Below, piece by piece: positions 6,775 to 12,186 of a stretch of 12,186 nucleotides of DNA. Location of the stretch: positions 1 through 12,186 of the forward strand of contig JAEWMH010000078.1 of assembly GCA_023393235.1 (NCBI GenBank). The letters are read 5' to 3'. Position 1 is the first letter of the stretch, and each line of letters starts with the position of its first letter. The notes beneath the pieces were generated by a model. The model saw only the letters and a list, made by a program, of their open reading frames with translations. It was not told the origin of the DNA and did not search any database. The DNA is from Bacillota bacterium. GTDB lineage: Bacteria; Bacillota; Bacilli; Paenibacillales; NBRC-103111. The position numbers and the translations under genes were made by a program.

Positions 6775-6802
6775 TTGTTGCATTTACTTTCATTAAAAAC
6801 AG

Positions 6803-7864
6803 TTACGCCTCCGGTGCCGCCACAAGAGTCAGCTTCAGCGCCGTACCGATAGGGGGAAGGCTTTTGGTCAGCATCGGTGTGTAGAAGCCAACTACCCGAG
6901 CTCCCTTCTCCAGTTCCTTGACACCGATTGCCTTGCCGTCCGCATCCTGCAGCACCGTATCCTTGGCGATCCGGAGCACTACTTCTTCAGGGGAGCGGTC
7001 TGTAAGACCGGCGCCTTTCACTCGGACAGATACGTCTCCGTTATCACTTTGCAGGATTTCTTCAATAGTACCCCAGGTTCCCAGGACATCCTTGGCTTCC
7101 AGGGCAGAAACAACCTTGATCTGGAAAGCCGCGGTCTGGGGAGGCAGGCTCATGGTCATCGCCATGGAATGCTCCACTTCAACCTCCATCCCGATGGTCA
7201 AGGCGGAGAAATCCAGCTTGTTTCCGTCCGTATCCAGTATCTCTGTTTCATCCCCTACATTCAGGACCATGCCGTCTACTCCGTAACCCTTGATGTGAAG
7301 GGAACGGCGTCCTTCATGATCCCGTACAGCGGTGACTACGCCTTTAGCCTGAACCGATTTTCTCTCCTCCTTGGCAGTGATGGAGATCCCGTCATTGCCG
7401 GAAACAACTGCACCAGGCAGCACTTCCACGAAGAAGGACGCCGGAACATACAGCTTGCTCTCAACCAATGCAGGAGCCGCCTCCAGCTTCTTCAGCATTT
7501 TGTCCACTGCATATTCATTCTCTCCGGTTTTCACTGTGGTAAATAAGTTGTCCTTCGTCAGCTCCACAGAATACGCTTGAGCATTCCATTGCAGCTTGAA
7601 ACCCATAGCCTCCGCTACGGCGCGAAGGGGCAGCATGGTTTCTCCGCCTTGGCCCAGGTATCCGGTGTCCTCGAGATTTTGTCCGTTTACCTGTACGGGG
7701 ACAACAGCCTGCTTTAGATGATCGGAGCTGATCAGCGCCAGGGTGGGAACAGGCTGCTCCTGCGGTTGGACCGCCGCTTCGGCTTGAGCCCAGGCAGCGC
7801 CTCCTCCTGTAACTGCAAGTGCCAGCGCTAAAGCCGCCGCCGCTTTTTTCGTTGTGTGATGCAT
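6803..7864 (-). CDS. Exported copper amine oxidase N-terminal domain protein
   Basis: A 353-residue secreted protein. ATG 7864 is chosen because it gives a classical signal peptide: MHHTTKK, a run of Ala/Leu/Val, then AWAQA with cleavage after about residue 26 or 28. AAAGGA lies upstream. Residues ~55-157 are a copper-amine-oxidase N-terminal-like domain (VPVQVNGQ, TMLPLRAVAEAMGFKLQW, KLYVPASFF), a cell-surface module common in Paenibacillus and not itself an oxidase. Residues ~174-252 and ~264-348 are two copies of the same beta-rich module: each has S-[LV]-[HR]-[IV]-KG-x-G, a T-x-[IL]-x-D-x-DGN/K turn, and a closing [ML]T-x-SLPP segment. The open frame extends to 7972 but that part has no signal peptide or ribosome site. 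The gene is divergent from the cupin. Function unknown; probably envelope-associated. Confidence 0.85.
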   Translation of the reverse strand: MHHTTKKAAAALALALAVTGGGAAWAQAEAAVQPQEQPVPTLALISSDHLKQAVVPVQVNGQNLEDTGYLGQGGETMLPLRAVAEAMGFKLQWNAQAYSVELTKDNLFTTVKTGENEYAVDKMLKKLEAAPALVESKLYVPASFFVEVLPGAVVSGNDGISITAKEERKSVQAKGVVTAVRDHEGRRSLHIKGYGVDGMVLNVGDETEILDTDGNKLDFSALTIGMEVEVEHSMAMTMSLPPQTAAFQIKVVSALEAKDVLGTWGTIEEILQSDNGDVSVRVKGAGLTDRSPEEVVLRIAKDTVLQDADGKAIGVKELEKGARVVGFYTPMLTKSLPPIGTALKLTLVAAPEA

Positions 7865-7903
7865 ACTTGTCCACTTCCTTTCGCCATGATCATGATGATG
7901 TAC

Positions 7904-7931
7904 ATTGTCCCTAACGGTACGGTCCTGGCAA
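7904..7931 (-). promoter_or_regulatory. Weak candidate promoter of the copper-amine-oxidase-like gene
   Basis: On the minus strand TTGCCA (7931-7926, five of six to consensus) is followed after 16 bases by GACAAT (7909-7904, four of six). The spacing is acceptable and the leader would be ~35 bases. The -10 is weak, so this is only the best match in the divergent 206-base gap to the cupin gene. No convincing plus-strand promoter for the cupin was found in that gap; it also holds a 7-bp inverted repeat, ATGTGCA (7965-7971) / TGCACAT (8015-8021). Confidence 0.3.
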
Positions 7932-8070
7932 ATGTTGCACTTGATAACATACCCACAATTTACCATGTGCATTCATTCTGAAAAATTGGGCAGGTTTTTC
8001 ACCTTTTTGCCTATTGCACATACAGTGAATAGACGAATATCCCGATGGACAATAGAAAGGATGGATGAGC

Positions 8071-8649
8071 ATGAATCCCGTTTTACTGGACCCCCGTCTG
8101 TGTCTGTGTGCCGACTCCACCCAAACCCTGAATTATCGCAGAGACAGCCGCAATTACGTCACCCAGCTCTTCGGGACAGAATTCCCGGCCATCAAAACCG
8201 GCTTTTTCAATGTTCATATGAGCCAGGGCATGATCGTTCCGCCTCATTGGCACACCAATGCCGATGAGATGGTTTTTGTCATCTGCGGAGAAATTGTCGC
8301 CTCCGTGTTTAACCCCTTTACGCGGCGACTCATGACCTGCACCCTAAAGCCCGGTCAGGTGATTCAACTGCCTAAAGGCTGGTACCATTGGTTTGTTGCC
8401 GTAACAGACAACACCCATGTGCTCACCATATTCGATGTGCCTACCCCTGATGTGGTATTCGGCGCAGACTTCCTGAGCTGCACACCTCCCGAGGTGATGA
8501 ACCGCGCCTTCTGCGTAAATCCGCAGGAATATGCCAAGGCTGTAGCCCCTATCCAGGATGCGCTGCTTTTAGGGCCGCCGCCCGGCTGCCTGCCGCTAGT
8601 CCAGGATCAGCAGCAGGGCTGTGAATTCCCCGGACCGGTGTTCCGGTAA
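8071..8649 (+). CDS. Single-domain cupin, germin/oxalate-decarboxylase-like
   Basis: A 192-residue cytoplasmic protein with one beta-barrel cupin domain. Motif 1 is clear: PPHWHTNADEMVFVICGE, supplying metal ligands H59, H61 and E66. Motif 2 is PGQVIQLPKGWYHWFVAV, supplying H106, but the Asn that often ends it is Ala. The stretch FGADFLSCTPPEVMNRAF after the barrel resembles the C-terminal helix region of germins and oxalate decarboxylases, so the protein looks like half of a bicupin. A manganese- or iron-dependent activity, or simple binding of a small acid, is possible; the substrate cannot be told. ATG 8071 fits AAAGGA nine bases upstream better than the in-frame ATG at 8065, which is only three bases away. 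It is transcribed alone and ends at a strong terminator. Confidence 0.87.
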   Translation: MNPVLLDPRLCLCADSTQTLNYRRDSRNYVTQLFGTEFPAIKTGFFNVHMSQGMIVPPHWHTNADEMVFVICGEIVASVFNPFTRRLMTCTLKPGQVIQLPKGWYHWFVAVTDNTHVLTIFDVPTPDVVFGADFLSCTPPEVMNRAFCVNPQEYAKAVAPIQDALLLGPPPGCLPLVQDQQQGCEFPGPVFR

Positions 8650-8677
8650 CCGCCTGACCGCTCTGCGTCACTGAAAG

Positions 8678-8715
8678 AAGCCTGCCGGTTTCGGAGACCG
8701 GCAGGCTTTCTTATT
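8678..8715 (+). terminator. Strong, probably bidirectional terminator after the cupin gene
   Basis: Perfect 12-bp stem, AAGCCTGCCGGT paired with ACCGGCAGGCTT, with a 7-base loop, followed on the plus strand by TTCTTATTTT. On the minus strand it is followed by CTTTC, so it may also have served the decayed convergent gene whose stop lies at 8727. Confidence 0.9.
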
Positions 8716-8726
8716 TTATCTACACC

Positions 8727-8822
8727 TTAGTGCTTAAATTGGGGGGTCACCAGATCCGCTACCTTCACCTGATCCTTCTTTAAGGCACCGGCCGCTACCA
8801 AATTATCCAATCTATACTTTAC
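8727..8822 (-). pseudogene. 3' end fragment of a lost minus-strand gene
   Basis: An open stretch of 31 codons ending in TAA reads as ordinary protein (RLDNLVAAGALKKDQVK, then VADLVTPQFKH). It has no ribosome site or good start, and an in-frame TGA lies directly upstream. It ends 19 bases before a hairpin that would terminate it, as expected for the tail of a real gene. I do not recognise the family. Confidence 0.45.
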
Positions 8823-9224
8823 TCATGGGAAAATAAGTTGACCTATAGTGTCTAGGCATCCGTCTCTCCGCCAAAACCATGCTGATGATTGCCGGACGAT
8901 GTTCTTGAGAGCCAATATTACAACATAAACTCGCTCATAGCCCTGCTCAAATCCTTGGACTCCTGCTCCAGCCGTTCAGAGTCGCCACCCAGGCAATCTG
9001 CGGGATGGGGATGGACAGCTGCCGGGAAATCCACCAAAAGCCAAGCTGAAAGGTTGCTGAATTCACCAGGAACCTGAATCTCCCCCTGCCCATAAGATGT
9101 TGGAGGGAGTTTTGACAGACGCATACCTGCTCCGCTACCAAAAAATTTTCCCGCCGCTTCCGGTTTTTTCTTGCAATTTTTGCCCATCATTGTAATAGTA
9201 GATTCATAGAAGGGAAGTGATGAC
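8823..9224. other. Gene-free stretch, probably decayed coding DNA, with leader of the GH15 gene
   Basis: No intact gene is supported. Short minus-strand frames (8918-9226 and 8947-9141) have no ribosome sites and overlap each other. One ends in a charged helical tail (ERLEQESKDLSRAMSEFML) that could be a relic of a longer protein. Close to the right end TGTAAT (9191-9196, plus) is a possible -10 for the GH15 gene, but no matching -35 is present. GAAGGGAAG at about 9209-9217 is the GH15 ribosome binding site. Confidence 0.4.
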
Positions 9225-11225
9225 ATGCCTCGACATTATTCGATTGGCAACGGTAATTTTCTGATCAATTTGGATGACCATTCCTTTATCCGCGATATCT
9301 ACTATCCCTTTGTGGGCCAGCTCAATCACGTGGGGGGCTACCAATGCCGGGTCGGCATGTGGGTGGACGGCAGCTTCGCCTGGCTTTCCGATGCGGGTTG
9401 GTCATTCCGGCATGCCTATGAAGAGGATTCCCTGATCACCAATCTGCAGGCAACGCATAACGGCCTGGGTATATCGCTAACGATTAATGACGGCGTCCAC
9501 CAGCGGGAGGCCATATATATCAAGCGAATCGTCATTAAGAATGAACGGGATACGGAACGGGAGGTCCGCTTCTTTTTCCAGCAGGATATGATGATCAATG
9601 AAACGGAGGTCGGCGATACCGCGGCCTATTATCCGTCCAACAATACCTTGTTCCATTACAAAAAAGACCGCTACTTCATGTTCAACGGCTCCACGGGTAC
9701 GGAGGGGATGTACCAATACACCACCGGGGTCAAACGGTTCCATTCCGCCGAAGGCACGTGGCGCGATGCGGAGGACGGAGTGTTAAGCGGCAACGGCATC
9801 TCCCAGGGCTCCGTGGACAGCACCATCAGCTTCCGGCTGAAGGTTCCGGCTCAAGGCGAAGCCACCCTGTATTACTGGATGAGCATCGGCAAGAACCTGG
9901 AGGAAGTCAAGAAGCTGGATAAATACGTCAAGGACAGCCAGCCTGGCAAACTTCTGGACCGTGTGAAAATCTACTGGCAGCGGTGGGTAAATAAATCCGA
10001 ACGCAACTATGGGGATCTGCCCCAGGACGTAATTAAGCTTTTCAAGCACAGCCTTCTGATCGTGCGTACCCAAACAGATGTGAATGGCGCCATTGTCGCC
10101 GCCAACGATACGGATATTCTCCAGCACAACCGGGACCATTACAGCTACATGTGGCCGCGGGACGGGGCGCTGGTCGCCTACGCCATGTCCATGGCGGGTT
10201 ATTCGGGCATGGTAGCCCCCTTCTTCAAATTCTGTTCCGACGCATTGACTCCGGACGGCTTCCTCCATCATAAGTACAATCCGGACGGCACCGTCGGCTC
10301 CAGCTGGCATCCGTATATCTATGAAGGGTCCACCCGTCTGCCGATCCAGGAGGACGAAACGGCGCTGGTGCTGTATGCCCTGTGGCAGGACTTTGCCAAA
10401 CACGGCAATATCGAGCTGCCCCAGTCCCTGTTCCGCACCCTGATCCGGCGGGCGGCCCGTTTCCTCGCCGCCTTCATCGATCCGGAGCTGGGGCTGCCCC
10501 AGCCCAGCTATGATTTGTGGGAGGAGCGCTACGGCATCTTCACCTTCACCTGCTCCGCCGTGTATGGCGGGCTGGTGGCCGCCTCCAACTTCTGCAGCCT
10601 GTTCGGCGACGATGACCGCAGCAGCCGCTTCCTGCAGGCGGCCATGAACATCCGCTCCGCTATGCTAGAGCATCTGTGGGATGAGGATTTGGGCCGTTTT
10701 GTCCGGGGCCTGTATCTGGAGGACGGCAAGTGGGTGAAGGATACCACCCTGGAGTCCAGCATCTACGGCATCTTCGAATTCGGCGTATTGCCGGCGGATG
10801 ATCCCTGTGTGGTGAGAACGATGACTGCCATCAAGGAAGGCCTCTCCGCCAAAACCTCCGTAGGCGGCATTGCCCGTTACTACCATGACTACTACTTCCA
10901 ACGCAGCTCCAATATTGAACTGGTCCCGGGCAATCCGTGGATCATCTGCACCCTGTGGACAGCGGAATGGGAAATTGAGATGGCCAAAACCTTAGGCGAG
11001 CTGGAAACGCCGCGGCGCACGCTGGAATGGGTGGTCTCCCATGCCATGGAAAGCGGCATTCTGCCGGAGCAGCTGGACCCCTTCGACGGCAGTCCCGTAT
11101 CCGTGGCTCCCCTGACCTGGTCCCATGCCACCTTCATTCTTGCCGTTGTCAAATATGCCACCAAATACCGGCAGCTCAGCGCCATCCAGGACCCGGTGGC
11201 CAGCCGTATGCCCGGCTTTATGTAA
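9225..11225 (+). CDS. Glycoside hydrolase family 15, glucoamylase-like, intracellular
   Basis: A 666-residue enzyme of the GH15 family, inverting hydrolases that release glucose from the non-reducing ends of alpha-glucans or, in some members, from trehalose or dextran. Residues 1-~260 are the N-terminal beta-sandwich of bacterial members (NGNFLINLDDHSFIRDIYYP). Residues ~270-650 are the (alpha/alpha)6 barrel: YSYMWPRDGAL (W310, R312, D313, substrate binding), DLWEERYG with the expected general acid E433 or E434, and SGILPEQLDP with E615 as the likely base. There is no signal peptide, so it acts in the cytoplasm, probably on imported oligosaccharides or storage glucan. AAGGGAAG seven bases before ATG supports the start. 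Length is normal and the gene is intact, transcribed alone and followed by a strong terminator. Confidence 0.94.
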   Translation: MPRHYSIGNGNFLINLDDHSFIRDIYYPFVGQLNHVGGYQCRVGMWVDGSFAWLSDAGWSFRHAYEEDSLITNLQATHNGLGISLTINDGVHQREAIYIKRIVIKNERDTEREVRFFFQQDMMINETEVGDTAAYYPSNNTLFHYKKDRYFMFNGSTGTEGMYQYTTGVKRFHSAEGTWRDAEDGVLSGNGISQGSVDSTISFRLKVPAQGEATLYYWMSIGKNLEEVKKLDKYVKDSQPGKLLDRVKIYWQRWVNKSERNYGDLPQDVIKLFKHSLLIVRTQTDVNGAIVAANDTDILQHNRDHYSYMWPRDGALVAYAMSMAGYSGMVAPFFKFCSDALTPDGFLHHKYNPDGTVGSSWHPYIYEGSTRLPIQEDETALVLYALWQDFAKHGNIELPQSLFRTLIRRAARFLAAFIDPELGLPQPSYDLWEERYGIFTFTCSAVYGGLVAASNFCSLFGDDDRSSRFLQAAMNIRSAMLEHLWDEDLGRFVRGLYLEDGKWVKDTTLESSIYGIFEFGVLPADDPCVVRTMTAIKEGLSAKTSVGGIARYYHDYYFQRSSNIELVPGNPWIICTLWTAEWEIEMAKTLGELETPRRTLEWVVSHAMESGILPEQLDPFDGSPVSVAPLTWSHATFILAVVKYATKYRQLSAIQDPVASRMPGFM

Positions 11226-11228
11226 GGC

Positions 11229-11268
11229 AAAAAAAAAGCCAGGCGGAGCTTCCGCTTGGCTTTTTTTT
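11229..11268 (+). terminator. Strong bidirectional terminator after the GH15 gene
   Basis: GCCAGGCGGA pairs with TCCGCTTGGC (one G-U pair) across a 3-base GCT loop, flanked by nine A before and eight T after. It therefore works as a terminator on both strands. The right arm resembles the units of the 18-bp tandem array that begins immediately afterwards. Confidence 0.92.
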
Positions 11269-11435
11269 AGTTTTGCGCTTGGTTTTAGTTTAGTTTAACG
11301 CATGTCCTTGGTTTTGCAAGTGGCTTTGGCTTTCCGCTTGGCTTTGGTTTTTCGCTTGGTTTTAGTTTTGCGCTTGTCTTTGGTTTTGCGCTTGTCTTTG
11401 GTTTTGCGCTTTGCTATGGTTTTGCGCCTGATTCG
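11269..11435. repeat. 18-bp degenerate tandem repeat array
   Basis: Eight recognisable 18-base units of the form GGTTTTGCGCTTGTCTTT: one at 11269-11286, a diverged 23-base stretch (11287-11309), then seven end to end from 11310 to 11435. Units 11364-11381 and 11382-11399 differ by one base. On the minus strand the array reads as KDKRKT/KTKRKT-type repeats within an open frame (11295-11498) that has no start codon. On the plus strand it reads as a Leu/Val/Arg-rich frame with no ribosome site. I treat it as non-coding. Confidence 0.85.
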
Positions 11436-11491
11436 CCCCCACTTTGGCTTATCTTCGCTATTTCCCTTGGTTTGGTCCTCTCCTCCAGGAT

Positions 11492-11684
11492 GTAAGCGTC
11501 ATAAAATGTATGCTATTGCTCGGCTGAATACCCAAAAACGCAAAATAGCGTACATAAAATGTACGCTATCCCTTCCGATTCCCCTCAAAATGGTCAATTC
11601 TGATGCTTTAGCATACATTTCATGTATCTTATTAGGCAAAAAAACGTCCCTCTCCGCCAATAGCATACATTTGTGGACCGCTAT
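11492..11684. repeat. Cluster of four 25-bp palindromic boxes
   Basis: Boxes at 11492-11516, 11545-11569, 11608-11632 and 11660-11684 share the plan ATAGCRTACAT, three bases, ATGTAYGCTAT. The second box is a perfect palindrome (11-bp arms, AAA centre). The first lacks one base in its left arm. The third keeps the inner ATACAT/ATGTAT. The fourth keeps the left arm and the outer GCTAT at the exact expected place. Centres lie at 11504, 11557, 11620 and 11672. Sequences between boxes are unrelated (28, 38 and 27 bases). Protein-binding sites or a dispersed repeat family are both possible. The surrounding 11436-11782 holds no supported gene. Confidence 0.8.
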
Positions 11685-11782
11685 CATCACCTACGCGAGT
11701 CTGCTCCCACTCCCGCAGCCAGAAATGCCCATCATTCTGCGGCTCGGGCCATATTATTGCAGGGATGCGGCGGAGCTTCTTG

Positions 11783-12112
11783 TCAGAACCCCTCCGCCTC
11801 CTCCACCTCCATGAGCCAGCAGCGGTCTCCCGGCTGATGATGCAGGATCCCGGGATTTTTCTCCACCAGCCCGTTAACCAGCACCACCTTGCCTGAAACC
11901 GGAGGCGGCAGCTCAATCTCCCCCGCCAAGGTTTCGATCAGGAGACAGGGATGCCCCCGCAGGACATGATCCCCCTCAACCGGAAGCTCCACATGGACGA
12001 TCAAGCCGCACTCATCTGCGGCATCCTCTGTTAAACCAACGGCCGTTTTGCCGCCTGCCAGCTTTTTGGTCCACAGCCAGGAGGTAGGGCCGATACGAAT
12101 TTCATTCAGCAT
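11783..12112 (-). CDS. Glycine cleavage system H-like protein lacking the lipoyl lysine
   Basis: A 109-residue protein with the fold signature of glycine cleavage H proteins: VGLTEDAADECGLIVHVELP, then LRGHPCLLIETLAGEIELPP, PVSGKVVLVNGLVEKNPGIL and a closing CWLMEVEE. It aligns without gaps to typical H proteins across the lipoyl turn (ESVKA in the family, ETLAG here), so the lysine that carries lipoate is replaced by A63 and the shuttle reaction should not be possible. ATG 12112 has AAAGGGG 7 bases upstream. The protein is slightly shorter than the usual ~125-130 residues, missing part of the N-terminus. No partner genes of the glycine cleavage system are nearby. It may be a regulatory or lipoate-handling paralogue or a biotinyl/lipoyl-like domain with another role. 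Confidence 0.75.
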   Translation of the reverse strand: MLNEIRIGPTSWLWTKKLAGGKTAVGLTEDAADECGLIVHVELPVEGDHVLRGHPCLLIETLAGEIELPPPVSGKVVLVNGLVEKNPGILHHQPGDRCWLMEVEEAEGF

Positions 12113-12128
12113 GGGATAACCCCTTTAC

Positions 12129-12170
12129 TTGTCATTGGACATCAGTCACTGGATATCAGTCTGTGGATAT
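12129..12170. repeat. Three 14-bp direct repeats upstream of the H-like gene
   Basis: On the minus strand ATATCCACAGACTG, ATATCCAGTGACTG and ATGTCCAATGACAA follow each other without gaps. They end 16 bases before the start codon, directly against the ribosome binding site, where a promoter or operator would lie. No clear -10/-35 pair is seen in the 74 bases available. Confidence 0.7.
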
Positions 12171-12186
12171 TGACGGCTCACAGCTC

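Noticed and set aside
7885..7894. Perfect 10-base palindrome CATGATCATG before the copper-amine-oxidase-like gene
   Set aside because: Short, within a simple ATG-repeat stretch, and expected by chance; too close to the ribosome site for a firm operator call.
11295..11498. Lys/Arg-rich minus-strand open frame over the 18-bp array
   Set aside because: No ATG, GTG or TTG start anywhere in it; could only be a gene remnant.
11492..11684. CRISPR array
   Set aside because: Only four boxes, the copies differ from each other, spacers are 27-38 bases, and no cas genes are present.
11302..11814. 170-codon plus-strand frame across the repeats
   Set aside because: Its first part is the 18-bp array, its middle the palindromic boxes and its end runs opposite the H-like gene; no ribosome site precedes the ATG.
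11632..11916. 94-codon minus-strand frame downstream of and overlapping the H-like gene
   Set aside because: The portion past the H-like stop has no usable start codon; the rest overlaps the H-like gene in another frame.

Overview
The window looks like chromosomal DNA from a spore-forming Bacillota of the Paenibacillus type. The grounds are a moderately high GC content, AGGAGG-type ribosome binding sites, T-rich intrinsic terminators, and the gene content: a SigI/RsgI pair, a YesM/YesN-style two-component system, a copper-amine-oxidase-N-domain exported protein and an Rpn-family nuclease. That assignment is inference, because no rRNA or other marker gene is present.

Layout. (1) 1-2,244, minus strand: an AraC-type response regulator followed by the start of its sensor histidine kinase, which runs off the left edge. 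(2) 2,283-5,152, minus strand: a four-gene unit. Two small unrecognised genes come first, then sigI and rsgI, which overlap by ATGA. An extended -10 promoter with a palindrome sits at the head, a candidate SigI-type promoter (ACCCCC / CGAA) lies inside the end of the second small gene, and an intrinsic terminator follows rsgI. (3) 5,185-6,378, minus strand: an Rpn/PD-(D/E)XK nuclease-like gene with in-frame 12-bp repeats, boxed in by its own terminator and that of the next region. (4) 6,493-6,774: a 5'-truncated AraC-type regulator remnant cut off close to a large imperfect inverted repeat. (5) 6,803-7,864, minus strand: an exported copper-amine-oxidase-N-domain protein with a duplicated C-terminal module, divergent from (6) a germin/oxalate-decarboxylase-like cupin (8,071-8,649, plus). 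(7) 8,727-9,224: decayed DNA with the last ~31 codons of a lost minus-strand gene. (8) 9,225-11,225, plus strand: an intracellular GH15 glucoamylase-like enzyme with a strong terminator. (9) 11,269-11,684: a gene-free block with an 18-bp tandem array and four 25-bp palindromic boxes with centres 53, 63 and 52 bp apart, close to whole helical turns. (10) 11,783-12,112, minus strand: a glycine cleavage H-like protein in which the lipoylated lysine is replaced by alanine, preceded by three 14-bp direct repeats.

How the parts fit. The SigI/RsgI block is a membrane stress or polysaccharide-sensing system: RsgI holds SigI at the membrane through its N-terminus and exposes a Pro/Thr-rich then Lys/Asp/Asn-rich tail outside. 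The YesMN-type pair next to it is typically a sugar or cell-surface signal sensor, and GH15 is an intracellular oligosaccharide hydrolase. Proximity alone does not show that these work together. The least explained signals are the helically phased palindromes at 11,492-11,684 and the lysine-less H-like protein next to them.
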